Positions 17,147 through 25,381 of a stretch of 64,000 nt of DNA are shown one piece after another (positions within the stretch are counted from its first letter, which is position 1; each line of letters begins with the position of its first letter). The notes below the pieces were generated by a model. That model was not told the DNA's origin and did no database searches. It worked only from the letters and a program-made list of their open reading frames with translations. This DNA is from Caballeronia sordidicola (lineage in GTDB: Bacteria > Pseudomonadota > Gammaproteobacteria > Burkholderiales > Burkholderiaceae): assembly GCF_001544455.2 (NCBI RefSeq), contig NZ_FCOC02000018.1:1-64000 (forward strand), in the 5' to 3' direction. A program made the translations under genes and the position numbers.

Positions 17147-17983
17147 ATGGCAGCGCGAAAACAGACGACAGAGAAAAAACCGTTGCTTCAGCCAGGCAAC
17201 AAGGGGCCGCGTACGACCAAGCGGGGAGATCAGGTGGCCGAGCTCATCAAGAGCTGGATTACCGATGGAAAGCTGCGTCCCGGCATGCGACTGAACAAGG
17301 AGGCAGAGCTTCAGGAAATGTTCAACGTCAGCCGCGGCTCGATGCGGGAAGCTCTCAAGTCCCTGGAGGTACAGGGACTTGTGCGTCTGAGTACCGGCCC
17401 GGACGGCGGAGCGACGATTACACGCGTACCGCTCGCCCGCGCATTCCAGTCGCTGCAGAACTACCTGTTTTTCGAGAGCATCAGCCTTGAGGACATTTAC
17501 GCCGTGCGACGGGTGCTGGAGCCGCTACTTGCGGCGGGCGCGGTGGAGCACCTGACGGACGCGGATCTGGAGTCGCTCGAACGCAGCGTGGAGGTGTGCG
17601 AGCCATTCGCCGCGAGTCATGAACGTGCCCTCGATCAGCGCCAGGAGGACATCCGTTTTCATGACGTGCTGGCTGGGGCCAATCCGAACGCGTTCCTTCG
17701 GTGCGCCTGCCAGATCATCAACCAGATGCTGCATAGCCTGGTGATCGTGGCGGGAAATGTGACGCAAGATGATTATCAGGCGTTTGGTCGGCAGACGGTC
17801 GCTGCTCATCGTGCGATCCTTGATGCGGCGAGGCGCCGGGACGCAAGGGCCGTCGAGAAGCTTATGGCGACTCACATGGAAGAAGCGGAGGCGCAGCTTC
17901 GCAAAGTGCATGCAGCCTTGCGGCAAAAGCTGGTACTGGATTCAGACCTTGGTCTGCACGCGGGCAGGAAGGGCGCTTCGTGA
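17147..17983 (+). CDS. GntR-family regulator with FCD domain
   Basis: A 278-residue FadR-type regulator. The N-terminal winged helix (about 28-95) shows the GntR pattern with LRPGMRLNKEAELQEMF and VSRGSMREALKSLEVQG. The C-terminal all-helical FCD domain (about 110-250) has the metal-binding His/Asp set (EDIYAVRRVLEPLL, RFHDVLAGANPN, AHRAILDAARRRDA, MATHMEEAE). The ligand is usually a carboxylate. It is divergent from the biosynthetic operon and convergent with an amidase gene, so it could control either that operon or the amidase/transport cassette to its right. The cassette is the more typical target for this family. Confidence 0.9.
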   Translation: MAARKQTTEKKPLLQPGNKGPRTTKRGDQVAELIKSWITDGKLRPGMRLNKEAELQEMFNVSRGSMREALKSLEVQGLVRLSTGPDGGATITRVPLARAFQSLQNYLFFESISLEDIYAVRRVLEPLLAAGAVEHLTDADLESLERSVEVCEPFAASHERALDQRQEDIRFHDVLAGANPNAFLRCACQIINQMLHSLVIVAGNVTQDDYQAFGRQTVAAHRAILDAARRRDARAVEKLMATHMEEAEAQLRKVHAALRQKLVLDSDLGLHAGRKGAS

Positions 17984-18006
17984 TACCGCGTTTGGCACGG
18001 CGGACA

Positions 18007-18030
18007 GCCGGCCCGGATATCCGGGTCGGC
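18007..18030. terminator. Palindromic hairpin between convergent genes
   Basis: GCCGGCCCGGATATCCGGGTCGGC is nearly self-complementary, with the core CCCGGATATCCGGG perfect. It lies in the 55 bp between the ends of the FCD regulator and amidase genes, so a bidirectional terminator is likely. There is no clear T-run. Confidence 0.5.
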
Positions 18031-18038
18031 GTGTGGTG

Positions 18039-19463
18039 TCAGTGCGTTTTGCGGCCACTCATGGGTGAGGAAAGCGTGCGCGCCAGCTCAGCTAGCGGAG
18101 CGCGTCCGAGCGCGAGTTCGAGGATGTGGCTTGCCCAGAGCACAAGCGCGTCGGCATGACGGCCGCCGACGATCTGTATCCCGACCGGTAGCCCTTCTGA
18201 AGTGGTGCCCGTGTAGACGCTTGCTGCAGGAAGACCGAGCTGGTTGCACCAGGCAGTGAAATGGGGAAACAGCCCGTCGCTGGCTGGGAGTTCCGCAAGC
18301 GGCATGGCCACTCGAGGATACACCGGGCAGATGACAAGATCGTACCGCTCGAAGAACGCGTTGACAGCGCCGCCGATCTCCCCTCTTTCTATGAGGGCGC
18401 CAAGCAACGTCTCGCGCGATATCGTCGCGCCTGATTCAGAGTAGGCCTGTAACGACGGATCGAGCGCCGCGCCGCCGTCAGCGAGGCCTTCGGTGAGCTG
18501 GCGACAGCAGGCCGGCCAGATGGTCGCGTGGATCGAGTTACACCGTGCGATACCCGGCGGATCTTCCTGCTGGACCTTGGCGCCAAGCTCACGGAACGTG
18601 TCGACCGTACGCATGAGCCCGTCGTGGACGGCGGTTTCGGGCGTGACAGCGAGGCCCAGGGACGGACTGTACGCTATGCGGACACCGCCTGGTGTTGGCT
18701 TGCACTTGAGGCCAAGTTCATAGTCGCTGGCGTCGAACGGCAAGGCGTACCAGTCGCGGCTGTCAGGGCGGCTGATGACGGTCAGGATGCGTGCGGCATC
18801 AGACACGCAGCGGGTCATGGGGCCAACGTGGCTCAACAGCCCGAACGGCCCGCGTGGCGCATGCGGAACGCGTCCGAAGCTTGGCTTGAAACCAAATGTG
18901 CCAGTGAACGCGGCTGGAATCCGGATCGATCCCCCGCCGTCGGTACCGATTGCTGCGGGCGCCATGCCAAGCGCGACCGCCGCGGCGGCTCCGCCACTAC
19001 TTCCGCCGGGAGTACGGTCGGTATCCCAGGGATTGCGCGTGACTCCGGTAAGCGGACTATCGGTGACGATCTTGTGGGCGAAATCGGGCAGGGTGGTCTT
19101 GGCGAAGCAGATCGCACCGGACTCGCGGAGCCGGGCTACGCACGGGCTGTCATCAAGCGCTGGCGTTTCGTCGGTGACGCGTGAACCGTATCGGGTAGCT
19201 AGTCCGGCGACAGCAACGTTGTCCTTGATGTTGACCGGCACGCCATCCAGCGGCCCAAGCGGGCGCTTGCGATACCACCGTGTTTCGGACGCACGGGCCA
19301 TGTCGAGTGCATCCGCTGCTATCTGGCAGAAGGCATTCACGGCGGGATCGAGCTGTTCTACGCGCAGGAGTACGGCCTGCATGACCTCCACGGGGGAGGT
19401 GCCGCCTGTTTTATAAAGCGCATGAAGCTCCTGCGCTGTCAGATCGCAGATGTCATCGCCCAT
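18039..19463 (-). CDS. Amidase-signature hydrolase
   Basis: A 474-residue amidase-signature enzyme with the complete Ser-cisSer-Lys triad: Lys80 in PVNIKDNVAV, Ser155 in TPGGSSGGAA and Ser179 in GTDGGGSIRIP. It should hydrolyse a small amide or cyclic amide in the cytoplasm. It is a paralog of the amidase at 25382: the three catalytic residues fall at identical positions and many flanking motifs match (KIVTDSPLTGVTRNP against KIVTDCPLTGATRNP). It is transcribed away from the ABC transporter operon. The substrate is unknown, though the amide-type transporter nearby suggests an imported amide. Confidence 0.92.
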   Translation of the reverse strand: MGDDICDLTAQELHALYKTGGTSPVEVMQAVLLRVEQLDPAVNAFCQIAADALDMARASETRWYRKRPLGPLDGVPVNIKDNVAVAGLATRYGSRVTDETPALDDSPCVARLRESGAICFAKTTLPDFAHKIVTDSPLTGVTRNPWDTDRTPGGSSGGAAAAVALGMAPAAIGTDGGGSIRIPAAFTGTFGFKPSFGRVPHAPRGPFGLLSHVGPMTRCVSDAARILTVISRPDSRDWYALPFDASDYELGLKCKPTPGGVRIAYSPSLGLAVTPETAVHDGLMRTVDTFRELGAKVQQEDPPGIARCNSIHATIWPACCRQLTEGLADGGAALDPSLQAYSESGATISRETLLGALIERGEIGGAVNAFFERYDLVICPVYPRVAMPLAELPASDGLFPHFTAWCNQLGLPAASVYTGTTSEGLPVGIQIVGGRHADALVLWASHILELALGRAPLAELARTLSSPMSGRKTH

Positions 19464-19804
19464 GTTGCCTCCGAATTAATCATCATAAATAGACCATAGA
19501 TGTGAGGCTCGTTCATGTCAAGTGATCTCGAAGTGGTGAAAAATCAGGGTAAACGAGCGATTATTTGGCGTTGACATCCACATTCTGTGGAAGTAATTTT
19601 ATGATCACAAATCGTCACGCGAGCCCGCTGCTGGTGACCGGTAGTCTCGGCTTGATACGTGACGCAAGTTTGAAGGGCGTCGTGGTTTGGCGGCACTAGC
19701 GGTTCACACGGGTTGTTGATCAATCGAGGCTAATGCTGCGATCCGACGAGGGCGTCAGTTATGGCGCCGTCTGAGTTTGGTCCGGAGACTCAGGAAATCT
19801 TAGT
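19464..19804. other. Intergenic region with a plus-strand promoter-like site
   Basis: No gene is seen in these 341 bp between the amidase start and the end of the first xre gene. The region is locally AT-rich near 19480-19610, where the amidase promoter should lie. It also holds a good sigma-70-like element on the plus strand, described separately. Confidence 0.45.
19571..19599 (+). promoter_or_regulatory. Sigma-70-like promoter with palindrome in spacer
   Basis: TTGACA (19571-19576), a 17-bp spacer and TAATTT (19594-19599) form a plausible plus-strand promoter. The spacer contains CCACA-TTC-TGTGG (19578-19590), a perfect inverted repeat well placed for a repressor. No plus-strand gene follows until livH at 20713; the two xre genes between are on the opposite strand. 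Confidence 0.45.
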
Positions 19805-20134
19805 TTATTCCTGGGCCAGTTTCTCGGCGCTGGCGAGGAGGGCTCTCTTCTTTTCTTTGCTGAGCCTGCCGGCGATCGTCAGCAGGTTCGCCAGCAGATC
19901 GTCGTCCTCGTAGAGGAAGCCCGTGGGGACAAGGAGTGCTCGCGCCAGACGCTGGCTGGTCTGTATGGCAGGGGTGTGTTTGCCCTTTTCGTACTGGTTG
20001 ACGCGGGTGCTGGCTGAGAATTCGTCGATACCGGCGTGGATGCCAAGCTGCTCCTGGGTCAAGCCCGAGCGCAGTCGCGCCTGTTTCAGGCGTCGAGGGA
20101 AGACGGCATCAGAAGTGGGTGTATCGCGCGACAT
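19805..20134 (-). CDS. XRE-family repressor (copy 1)
   Basis: A 109-residue helix-turn-helix protein of the Cro/CI (XRE) type: FPRRLKQARLRSGLTQEQLG and IHAGIDEFSASTRVNQYEKG make the DNA-binding domain (about 12-65), followed by RLARALLVPTGFLYEDDDLL and a basic helical tail. It is a paralog of the next gene (20192), with about two thirds of positions the same in the HTH. A palindromic operator, ACTAAG-N5-CTTAGT, lies 33 bp upstream of its start, consistent with autoregulation. It sits between an amidase gene and an ABC transporter operon but is probably an independent unit. Confidence 0.9.
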   Translation of the reverse strand: MSRDTPTSDAVFPRRLKQARLRSGLTQEQLGIHAGIDEFSASTRVNQYEKGKHTPAIQTSQRLARALLVPTGFLYEDDDLLANLLTIAGRLSKEKKRALLASAEKLAQE

Positions 20135-20167
20135 CCGGCGAGTGTCCCGGATTTGCTCAGGGATTTT

Positions 20168-20184
20168 ACTAAGTAATTCTTAGT
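20168..20184. promoter_or_regulatory. Palindromic operator of xre copy 1
   Basis: ACTAAG-TAATT-CTTAGT is a perfect 6-5-6 inverted repeat that starts 34 bp before the start codon at 20134. The same arms occur at the same distance before the second xre gene (20585-20601), which makes a binding site for these repressors likely. Confidence 0.7.
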
Positions 20185-20191
20185 TGAAAGG

Positions 20192-20551
20192 CTAAACATT
20201 ACTTGGTTTTGTCGCCCTGGAGGACGCTGATTGTCTCAGCGTCTCGGCATTCGCGAGGAGGATCTTCTTTTTTCCCCGCGTGAGCCGGGCCGCAGTTACG
20301 AGCAGATCGGCGAGCAGATCGTCCTCCTCGTAGAGGAAAGACGTTGGGACGTGCAGCGCCCTGGCCAGACGTTGCCCCATCAAAAGGTGGGGCAGGTGCT
20401 TGCCTCTTTCGTATTGATTGATGCGGGCACTGGCGGAGAATTCGTCGATTCCCGCATTGATACCGAGTTGCTCCTGGGTCAGGCCCGCGCGTACCCGTGC
20501 CTCTTTCAGGCGTTTGGCAAAAACGGAGGATGTCGTGTGCTTAACCGGCAT
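20192..20551 (-). CDS. XRE-family repressor (copy 2)
   Basis: A 119-residue XRE helix-turn-helix protein closely resembling copy 1: FAKRLKEARVRAGLTQEQLG, INAGIDEFSASARINQYERG, then RLARALHVPTSFLYEEDDLL and a C-terminal lysine-rich helix. The two proteins diverge mainly at both ends. Gene plus operator form a repeated unit, so the pair arose by tandem duplication. It is divergent from livH (20713), so its operator at 20585-20601 may also influence the transporter promoter. Confidence 0.9.
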   Translation of the reverse strand: MPVKHTTSSVFAKRLKEARVRAGLTQEQLGINAGIDEFSASARINQYERGKHLPHLLMGQRLARALHVPTSFLYEEDDLLADLLVTAARLTRGKKKILLANAETLRQSASSRATKPSNV

Positions 20552-20584
20552 CCTGCGAGTCTCTGGGAATTGCTTGCCATTTTT

Positions 20585-20601
20585 ACTAAGAGTTACTTAG
20601 T
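20585..20601. promoter_or_regulatory. Palindromic operator of xre copy 2
   Basis: ACTAAG-AGTTA-CTTAGT is a perfect 6-5-6 inverted repeat with the same arms and the same spacing to the start codon (20551) as the site before copy 1. A further half-site, CCTAAG, follows at about 20608. It lies in the divergent region shared with livH. Confidence 0.7.
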
Positions 20602-20712
20602 CTCATACCTAAGAAATTCTCGGCTGTGAGGGAGGTGCCGCAATACGGCCCGTTTGCCAATTACACGCGCGGGGTAACAGCTCCGCAGATATGAAGACCG
20701 GGACTTATTCAT

Positions 20713-21588
20713 ATGACGACGATTCTTAACATTTTGGGGTACATGAGCATTCTGATGCTGGTGGCGCTTGGGCTTGCGGTCGTCTTCGGCATGATGGACA
20801 TCGTGAACCTTGCACATGCCGAGTGGGTCACGATCGGCGCATACGCGTTAGCCATCGCGCAGGCAGTCGGCGGGAAGGAGGCTTTCTGGGCCGCCTTGCT
20901 CGTCGCGCCCGCTGTCGGGGCAGCCCTTGGATGGTGCCTCGAACGTTTCATCATCCGGCTGCTCTATGACCGGCCACTGGACACGCTCCTCGCGACTTAT
21001 GCGGTGAGCCTGATCCTGCAGAAGGCGCTGGAACTCGTCTTTGGCACCCAGCCGATGCTCGTGTACGCCCCGTTCAGCGGGGCCGTCCCGGTCCCGGGCG
21101 GAAGCTATCCGGCCTACCGGATCTTCGTGATCGGCGTCGCGCTGACCGTGACGGCCGGGTGCTGGCTGCTGTTCGCCCGTACGCGCTTTGGTACCCAACT
21201 GCGCGCCGTGATCCAGAACCCGGCAATGGCCGAGGCTACTGGCATCGACACCCGGCGCCTGAATCGCATTGCCTTCTGCGGCGGTGCGGCGCTCGCCTCG
21301 CTCGCCGGCGTACTCGTTGCGCCCATGGTTTCGGTGGAGTCGCATCTGGGCGTGTCCTATCTCGCCAAGGCGTTCTTCGTGATCGTGCTGGGCGGTATCG
21401 GATCGATCGCGGGCAGCATCCTGGGCAGCGCAGTCATCGGTACTGCCGAGACGTTACTGAGCTATCGCGTCGATCCCTCTCTTGCCTCGGCGATGGTGCT
21501 GGTCCTCTCCATTGTGGTGATCCGGTTCAGACCGCAAGGGCTGATTCCAGGATTCAGCGCCGCGCATCAGCTTCTCGGTAAAGGATAA
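20713..21588 (+). CDS. livH: Branched-chain-type ABC transporter permease, LivH
   Basis: A 291-residue inner-membrane permease of the LivH family, with about eight hydrophobic segments (ILGYMSILMLVALGLAVVF at the start, AKAFFVIVLGGIGSIAGSI near residue 220, the family signature). With LivM, LivG, LivF and the binding protein encoded downstream it forms a complete importer for amino acids, amides or urea-like compounds. It is the first gene of an operon running to at least 27339. The start is the ATG in CATATG at 20713. The promoter region is shared with the divergent xre repressor. Confidence 0.92.
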   Translation: MTTILNILGYMSILMLVALGLAVVFGMMDIVNLAHAEWVTIGAYALAIAQAVGGKEAFWAALLVAPAVGAALGWCLERFIIRLLYDRPLDTLLATYAVSLILQKALELVFGTQPMLVYAPFSGAVPVPGGSYPAYRIFVIGVALTVTAGCWLLFARTRFGTQLRAVIQNPAMAEATGIDTRRLNRIAFCGGAALASLAGVLVAPMVSVESHLGVSYLAKAFFVIVLGGIGSIAGSILGSAVIGTAETLLSYRVDPSLASAMVLVLSIVVIRFRPQGLIPGFSAAHQLLGKG

Positions 21589-21593
21589 AGCGT

Positions 21594-22667
21594 ATGTCTG
21601 GAAAACATGCAGGCTGTCTGCGGCTCTGGCTCTCGCAGCCCGCCCTCGGCCCAAGGGATGTTTCACCGCTGCTGATGTGGAGCGTGGCGATGGCCGCCGC
21701 GGCGCTCGTGCCTTTCTTTGCCGGTCCCTGGCTGCTGTCGACGGTGCGCGATGCACTGGTCATGGGGATCCTCGCATTGAGCTATGACCTGCTCTGGGGG
21801 CGGGCCGGGGTCCTCACGCTCGGCCACACGGCGTTCCTGGGCCTCGGTGCCTATGGATTCGCCGTCGCGACTGTCCAGTTCGGGCAGGCGCCTGTGACGG
21901 GGCTGGTGGCCGGTGTGCTCTGCGCCGCGGCTGTTGCTGCTGTGATTGGCTATTTCTTGCTCTTTGCAGGGGTGAGGCTTCACTTCTTCGCCATCATCAG
22001 CCTGGCCGTGCTGATCGTCGCCCAGCAGCTCGCCGTCAGCTGGCAGTCGGTGACCGGGGGCGACACGGGCATCCTGGGCATCCCGGGACTGTCATTCAGC
22101 GTGGGCGGTCACACGCTCGACATGAGCGGTCCTCGCGCCTCCTGGTACACGGTGGCCATTGTACTGCTTGCCGCGACCGGCCTGATCTGGCTCGTATGCC
22201 GCAGCCGCTACGGCAAGGTGCTTGATGCGATCGCGGCTAACGAGTGGCGCGCGAAGGCGTGCGGCTATCACACGTCGTTTCACCTGCTGCTCGTCTTCGT
22301 CGCCTCGGCCGCGCTTGCCGCAATCGCTGGCGTACTGATGGCGGCCTGCTCGGGGGTGGTGGCACCGGACGTGTTCTCGCCGATCCTTGCGACCGAAGTG
22401 ATCCTCTGGGTGGCCATTGGTGGCAGGGGAAGAACTGGTGGACCCGTCGTCGCCGCGGTCGTGCTGACGCTGCTCAGGCAGACCGTCTCCAGCTACAGCG
22501 CGGACGGCTGGCCCCTGATCCTCGGCGGTCTGTTTCTCGCCTGTGTGCTGTTCTTGCCCAACGGACTGCAGCTCCACGAACTGTTGGAGGCTGCGCGTTG
22601 GGCTGCTCGAGCGGTACGGAGCAGGCCACCGGTTCACCGGGCGGAACACGCACGGGAGGAGCGGTAA
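21594..22667 (+). CDS. livM: Branched-chain-type ABC transporter permease, LivM
   Basis: A 357-residue second permease of the importer. Typical LivM motifs are ALSYDLLWGRAGVLTLGHTA, then FLGLGAYGFAV near residues 60-90, and VIAANEWRAKACGYHTSF-type sequence (IAANEWRAKACGY) near 215. GGRGRTGGPVVAAVVLTLLR near 280 is also characteristic. It starts 5 bp after livH with AAAGGA upstream of the ATG, and its stop codon overlaps the start of livG (TAATG). Confidence 0.92.
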   Translation: MSGKHAGCLRLWLSQPALGPRDVSPLLMWSVAMAAAALVPFFAGPWLLSTVRDALVMGILALSYDLLWGRAGVLTLGHTAFLGLGAYGFAVATVQFGQAPVTGLVAGVLCAAAVAAVIGYFLLFAGVRLHFFAIISLAVLIVAQQLAVSWQSVTGGDTGILGIPGLSFSVGGHTLDMSGPRASWYTVAIVLLAATGLIWLVCRSRYGKVLDAIAANEWRAKACGYHTSFHLLLVFVASAALAAIAGVLMAACSGVVAPDVFSPILATEVILWVAIGGRGRTGGPVVAAVVLTLLRQTVSSYSADGWPLILGGLFLACVLFLPNGLQLHELLEAARWAARAVRSRPPVHRAEHAREER

Positions 22668-23401
22668 TGGACGGCCAGTTTCTGCAGGGCACCAACCTGT
22701 CGCGCGCGTTCGGTGGAATCACCGCCGTGGCGGGCGTCGACATCAACATCGCGCCACGCGACCTGCTATGCGTGATTGGCCCGAACGGCGCGGGCAAGAG
22801 CACGCTTGTCGGCCTGCTCTCAGGCGCGATTGTCCCTGGTTCCGGCGAACTGACTCTCGATGGTGAGCGGATGACCGGTCGCCCGATGCACGCGTTCTGC
22901 CGGCGCGGCGTGGTGCGCAAGTTTCAGGGGACGAACACCTTCCTCACGATGACGGTGCGCGACAACCTGGTGGTGGCGGGTCTTGGCGTCGCGGCTTACC
23001 GGGCGACGCCAATGCCCGATCCCGACGCGGTGCTGGAGGAGGTGGGTCTGGCCGGGCAGGCGTGCGAGCTCGCATCGCATCTGCCGCATGGTGAGCGGCA
23101 GTGGCTCGAAATCGGCATGGCGATCATGTGCCAGCCCGCATTGCTGCTGCTCGATGAACCCGCAGCCGGACTGTCCGCGAAGGACGCGCAGCGGCTGGTG
23201 TGCCTCATTCATCGGTTGCGTGAGCGATGCGCGGTGCTCGCCATCGAACACGACCTCGGCTTCGTGCAGTCCCTCGCATGTGAGACCTGGGTGATGCACC
23301 GGGGGGAGGTGGTCCGGCGCGGATCGTATGCGGAGATCGCTGGTGACGAGGAGATCCGCCGCATCTATCTGGGCAGGGGAGCGACACATGCTGCGCATTG
23401 A
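22667..23401 (+). CDS. livG: ABC transporter ATPase, LivG
   Basis: A 244-residue ATPase of the importer: Walker A GPNGAGKST (about 38-46), LivG-type signature LPHGERQWLEI and Walker B LLLLDEPAAGLS. The modified signature (PHGE instead of SGGQ) is normal for LivG and amide/urea-type homologues. It overlaps livM by one base and livF by 14 bp. Confidence 0.92.
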   Translation: MDGQFLQGTNLSRAFGGITAVAGVDINIAPRDLLCVIGPNGAGKSTLVGLLSGAIVPGSGELTLDGERMTGRPMHAFCRRGVVRKFQGTNTFLTMTVRDNLVVAGLGVAAYRATPMPDPDAVLEEVGLAGQACELASHLPHGERQWLEIGMAIMCQPALLLLDEPAAGLSAKDAQRLVCLIHRLRERCAVLAIEHDLGFVQSLACETWVMHRGEVVRRGSYAEIAGDEEIRRIYLGRGATHAAH

Positions 23402-24131
23402 AAACCTGTGCGCCGGATATGGCGATGTGGATGTGATCCATAACCTCTCGCTGGACGTGTTGCCGAACGAGGTGGTCGCTGTGCTCGGGTGCAATGGCGC
23501 GGGCAAGACCACCCTGGTGAAGGCTGTCATGGGGCTGCTGCCTCGTGTGAGCGGACAGGTCGCTTTCCTGGGGCAGTCGGTGACCGGCCTGCGTACACAT
23601 GAGATTGCACGCCGGGGTATCGGTCTGATCCCGCAGGGGCGATGGATCTTCCCGAAACTGACCGTGCGGGAGAACCTACTGATGGGTACGCAGGCCGCCG
23701 GTGGGGCGGACATCCTCGATGAGGTATTCGATTACTTCCCGGTGCTCAAGACGCGCCTGTCGCAGCAGGGCGGCACGCTCTCGGGTGGCGAGCAGCAGGT
23801 CCTCGCTATCTCACGCGCCCTGTGCGGCCGTCCAAAACTGCTCCTGCTGGATGAGCCCTCCGATGGCGTGCAGCCCAATCTGGTCGAGCGTATCGGCGAG
23901 GTGATTCCCGAGCTCTGCCGCCGTTCGAAGCTGGCGGTGCTCCTTGTCGAACAGAACCTCGACCTGGTCGTTCAAAGCGCACGCCGTTGCATCGTGCTCA
24001 GCAACGGGCGGCTCGTGCATGCCGGCGCCGTTGAGCCGCGACACAGCGGGGGGGGCGAACACCCGCTTGCGCGCTATCTGTCTCCGGCGACGGACAACGC
24101 GCCGGAATTCCATCAACAAAACATTCAGTGA
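23388..24131 (+). CDS. livF: ABC transporter ATPase, LivF
   Basis: A 247-residue ATPase of the importer with Walker A GCNGAGKTT, signature TLSGGEQQVLAISRAL and Walker B LLLLDEPSDGVQP. GLIPQGRWIFPKLTVRENL is typical of LivF-like proteins for amides and urea. The start at 23388 overlaps livG. Its C-terminal 25 residues (RHSGGGEHPLARYLS and after) extend beyond the usual end. Confidence 0.92.
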   Translation: MLRIENLCAGYGDVDVIHNLSLDVLPNEVVAVLGCNGAGKTTLVKAVMGLLPRVSGQVAFLGQSVTGLRTHEIARRGIGLIPQGRWIFPKLTVRENLLMGTQAAGGADILDEVFDYFPVLKTRLSQQGGTLSGGEQQVLAISRALCGRPKLLLLDEPSDGVQPNLVERIGEVIPELCRRSKLAVLLVEQNLDLVVQSARRCIVLSNGRLVHAGAVEPRHSGGGEHPLARYLSPATDNAPEFHQQNIQ

Positions 24132-24148
24132 ATCGAGTGAGAAGACGC

Positions 24149-25327
24149 ATGAACCGACGTGAATTTTCCCGAACCGTGCTACTTGGCGCAGCGGCATCCC
24201 TCGCCACATCGGCTGTCTTTCCGTTCGCGCGTGGCGCCGAGCCGTTGAAGATCGGCCTGCTCGCGCCACTCAGCGGTCCCCTGACACGCGTGGGACAGAC
24301 CAACCGTAACTGCGCCGCACTTGCGGTGGACGAGATCAACGCGGCAGGTGGACTGCTTGGCCGACCGCTGCAGCTAAGCGTCGAGGACACGCAGATGTCG
24401 ACAGCCGTGACGCTGGAGAAGGCGCGGCAGCTTTTTATGCGCGACGACGTCGCGATGATCACGGGCATGGTGCTGCCGTCGGAGCGCGAGGCGGCCCTTC
24501 AGGCGGCGAGGGCAGCGCGAAAACTTATCGTCTATCCGAACTTCGACGAGGGGCGGTGCGACCCGCAACTGCTTACGACGGGCCTCGCCGCGAGCCAGCG
24601 CATCGAGCCACTCATTGCGTGGCTCATGCGCGGCGGTGGACAGTCCGCCTGCGCAGTCGTCTCGGACATCGGCAGCAACCGGAAGGTGCTGATCCCGCAG
24701 CTGCAGGCGGCGGTGGCGCGCCACGGCGGGAAGTTCCTCGATGTCTTCTGGCTGCCCTTCGGCACGCGCGACTACGGGGCCGTCCTGCAACAGGTCGCCA
24801 GCGCTAATCCGCAGATCGTGTGGCACAGCATCGGGGACGACCCGGTGACGTTCGTGAAGCAGTACCGGTCGTTCGCGATGAAACCGCAACTGGTGACGGA
24901 TATCGCACACGAATCCCTCTCGATCGCAACCACAGGTGCATCGACCGGAACGATCGGAGTGTCGTCGTACTTCATCAGCATCGACAACCCGGAAAACCCG
25001 TCATTCCTCGCACGCTATACGGCGCATTACGCCGATGCACGCGATCCGAGGCTCGGGCGCTATGCCGTGGTGCTGCCGCATGGTGAGAACACCTATGCGG
25101 GTGTTCGTCTTTTCGCCGAAGCCGTCCGGGCGGCGGGAAGTGTTGATGCTGCTCGTGTCAAGGCCGCGTTGCCGGGCGTGTCAGTAGCACTTCCACGTGG
25201 CAAGACTGGCGTGAGTCGCGATGGTGGTCATGTGCTTTGCCAGACACGGATCGGCCAGGCCCTTCCCGATAACAGCTTTTTGATCCTGGAATCCACGGGC
25301 CCGGTTATGCCGGTCTGTGAAGGATAG
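24149..25327 (+). CDS. ABC transporter periplasmic binding protein, AmiC/UrtA-like
   Basis: A 392-residue periplasmic binding protein. It begins with a twin-arginine-like signal (MNRREFSRTVLLGAAASLA and an Ala-rich cleavage region ending at RGA), so Tat export is likely. The mature part is of the Peripla_BP_6 type (KIGLLAPLSGPLTRVGQ, AVDEINAAGGLLGRPLQL) and is most like the amide/urea receptors AmiC, FmdD and UrtA. It supplies substrate to the LivHMGF importer encoded just upstream. An in-frame GTG at 24128 would overlap livF, but the ATG at 24149 places the RR motif properly near the N-terminus. Confidence 0.88.
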   Translation: MNRREFSRTVLLGAAASLATSAVFPFARGAEPLKIGLLAPLSGPLTRVGQTNRNCAALAVDEINAAGGLLGRPLQLSVEDTQMSTAVTLEKARQLFMRDDVAMITGMVLPSEREAALQAARAARKLIVYPNFDEGRCDPQLLTTGLAASQRIEPLIAWLMRGGGQSACAVVSDIGSNRKVLIPQLQAAVARHGGKFLDVFWLPFGTRDYGAVLQQVASANPQIVWHSIGDDPVTFVKQYRSFAMKPQLVTDIAHESLSIATTGASTGTIGVSSYFISIDNPENPSFLARYTAHYADARDPRLGRYAVVLPHGENTYAGVRLFAEAVRAAGSVDAARVKAALPGVSVALPRGKTGVSRDGGHVLCQTRIGQALPDNSFLILESTGPVMPVCEG

Positions 25328-25381
25328 ACGTCTTCTCGCCACGCTTCGGAATTGTTCTTGCCAAGAAATAAGGATTACAAA

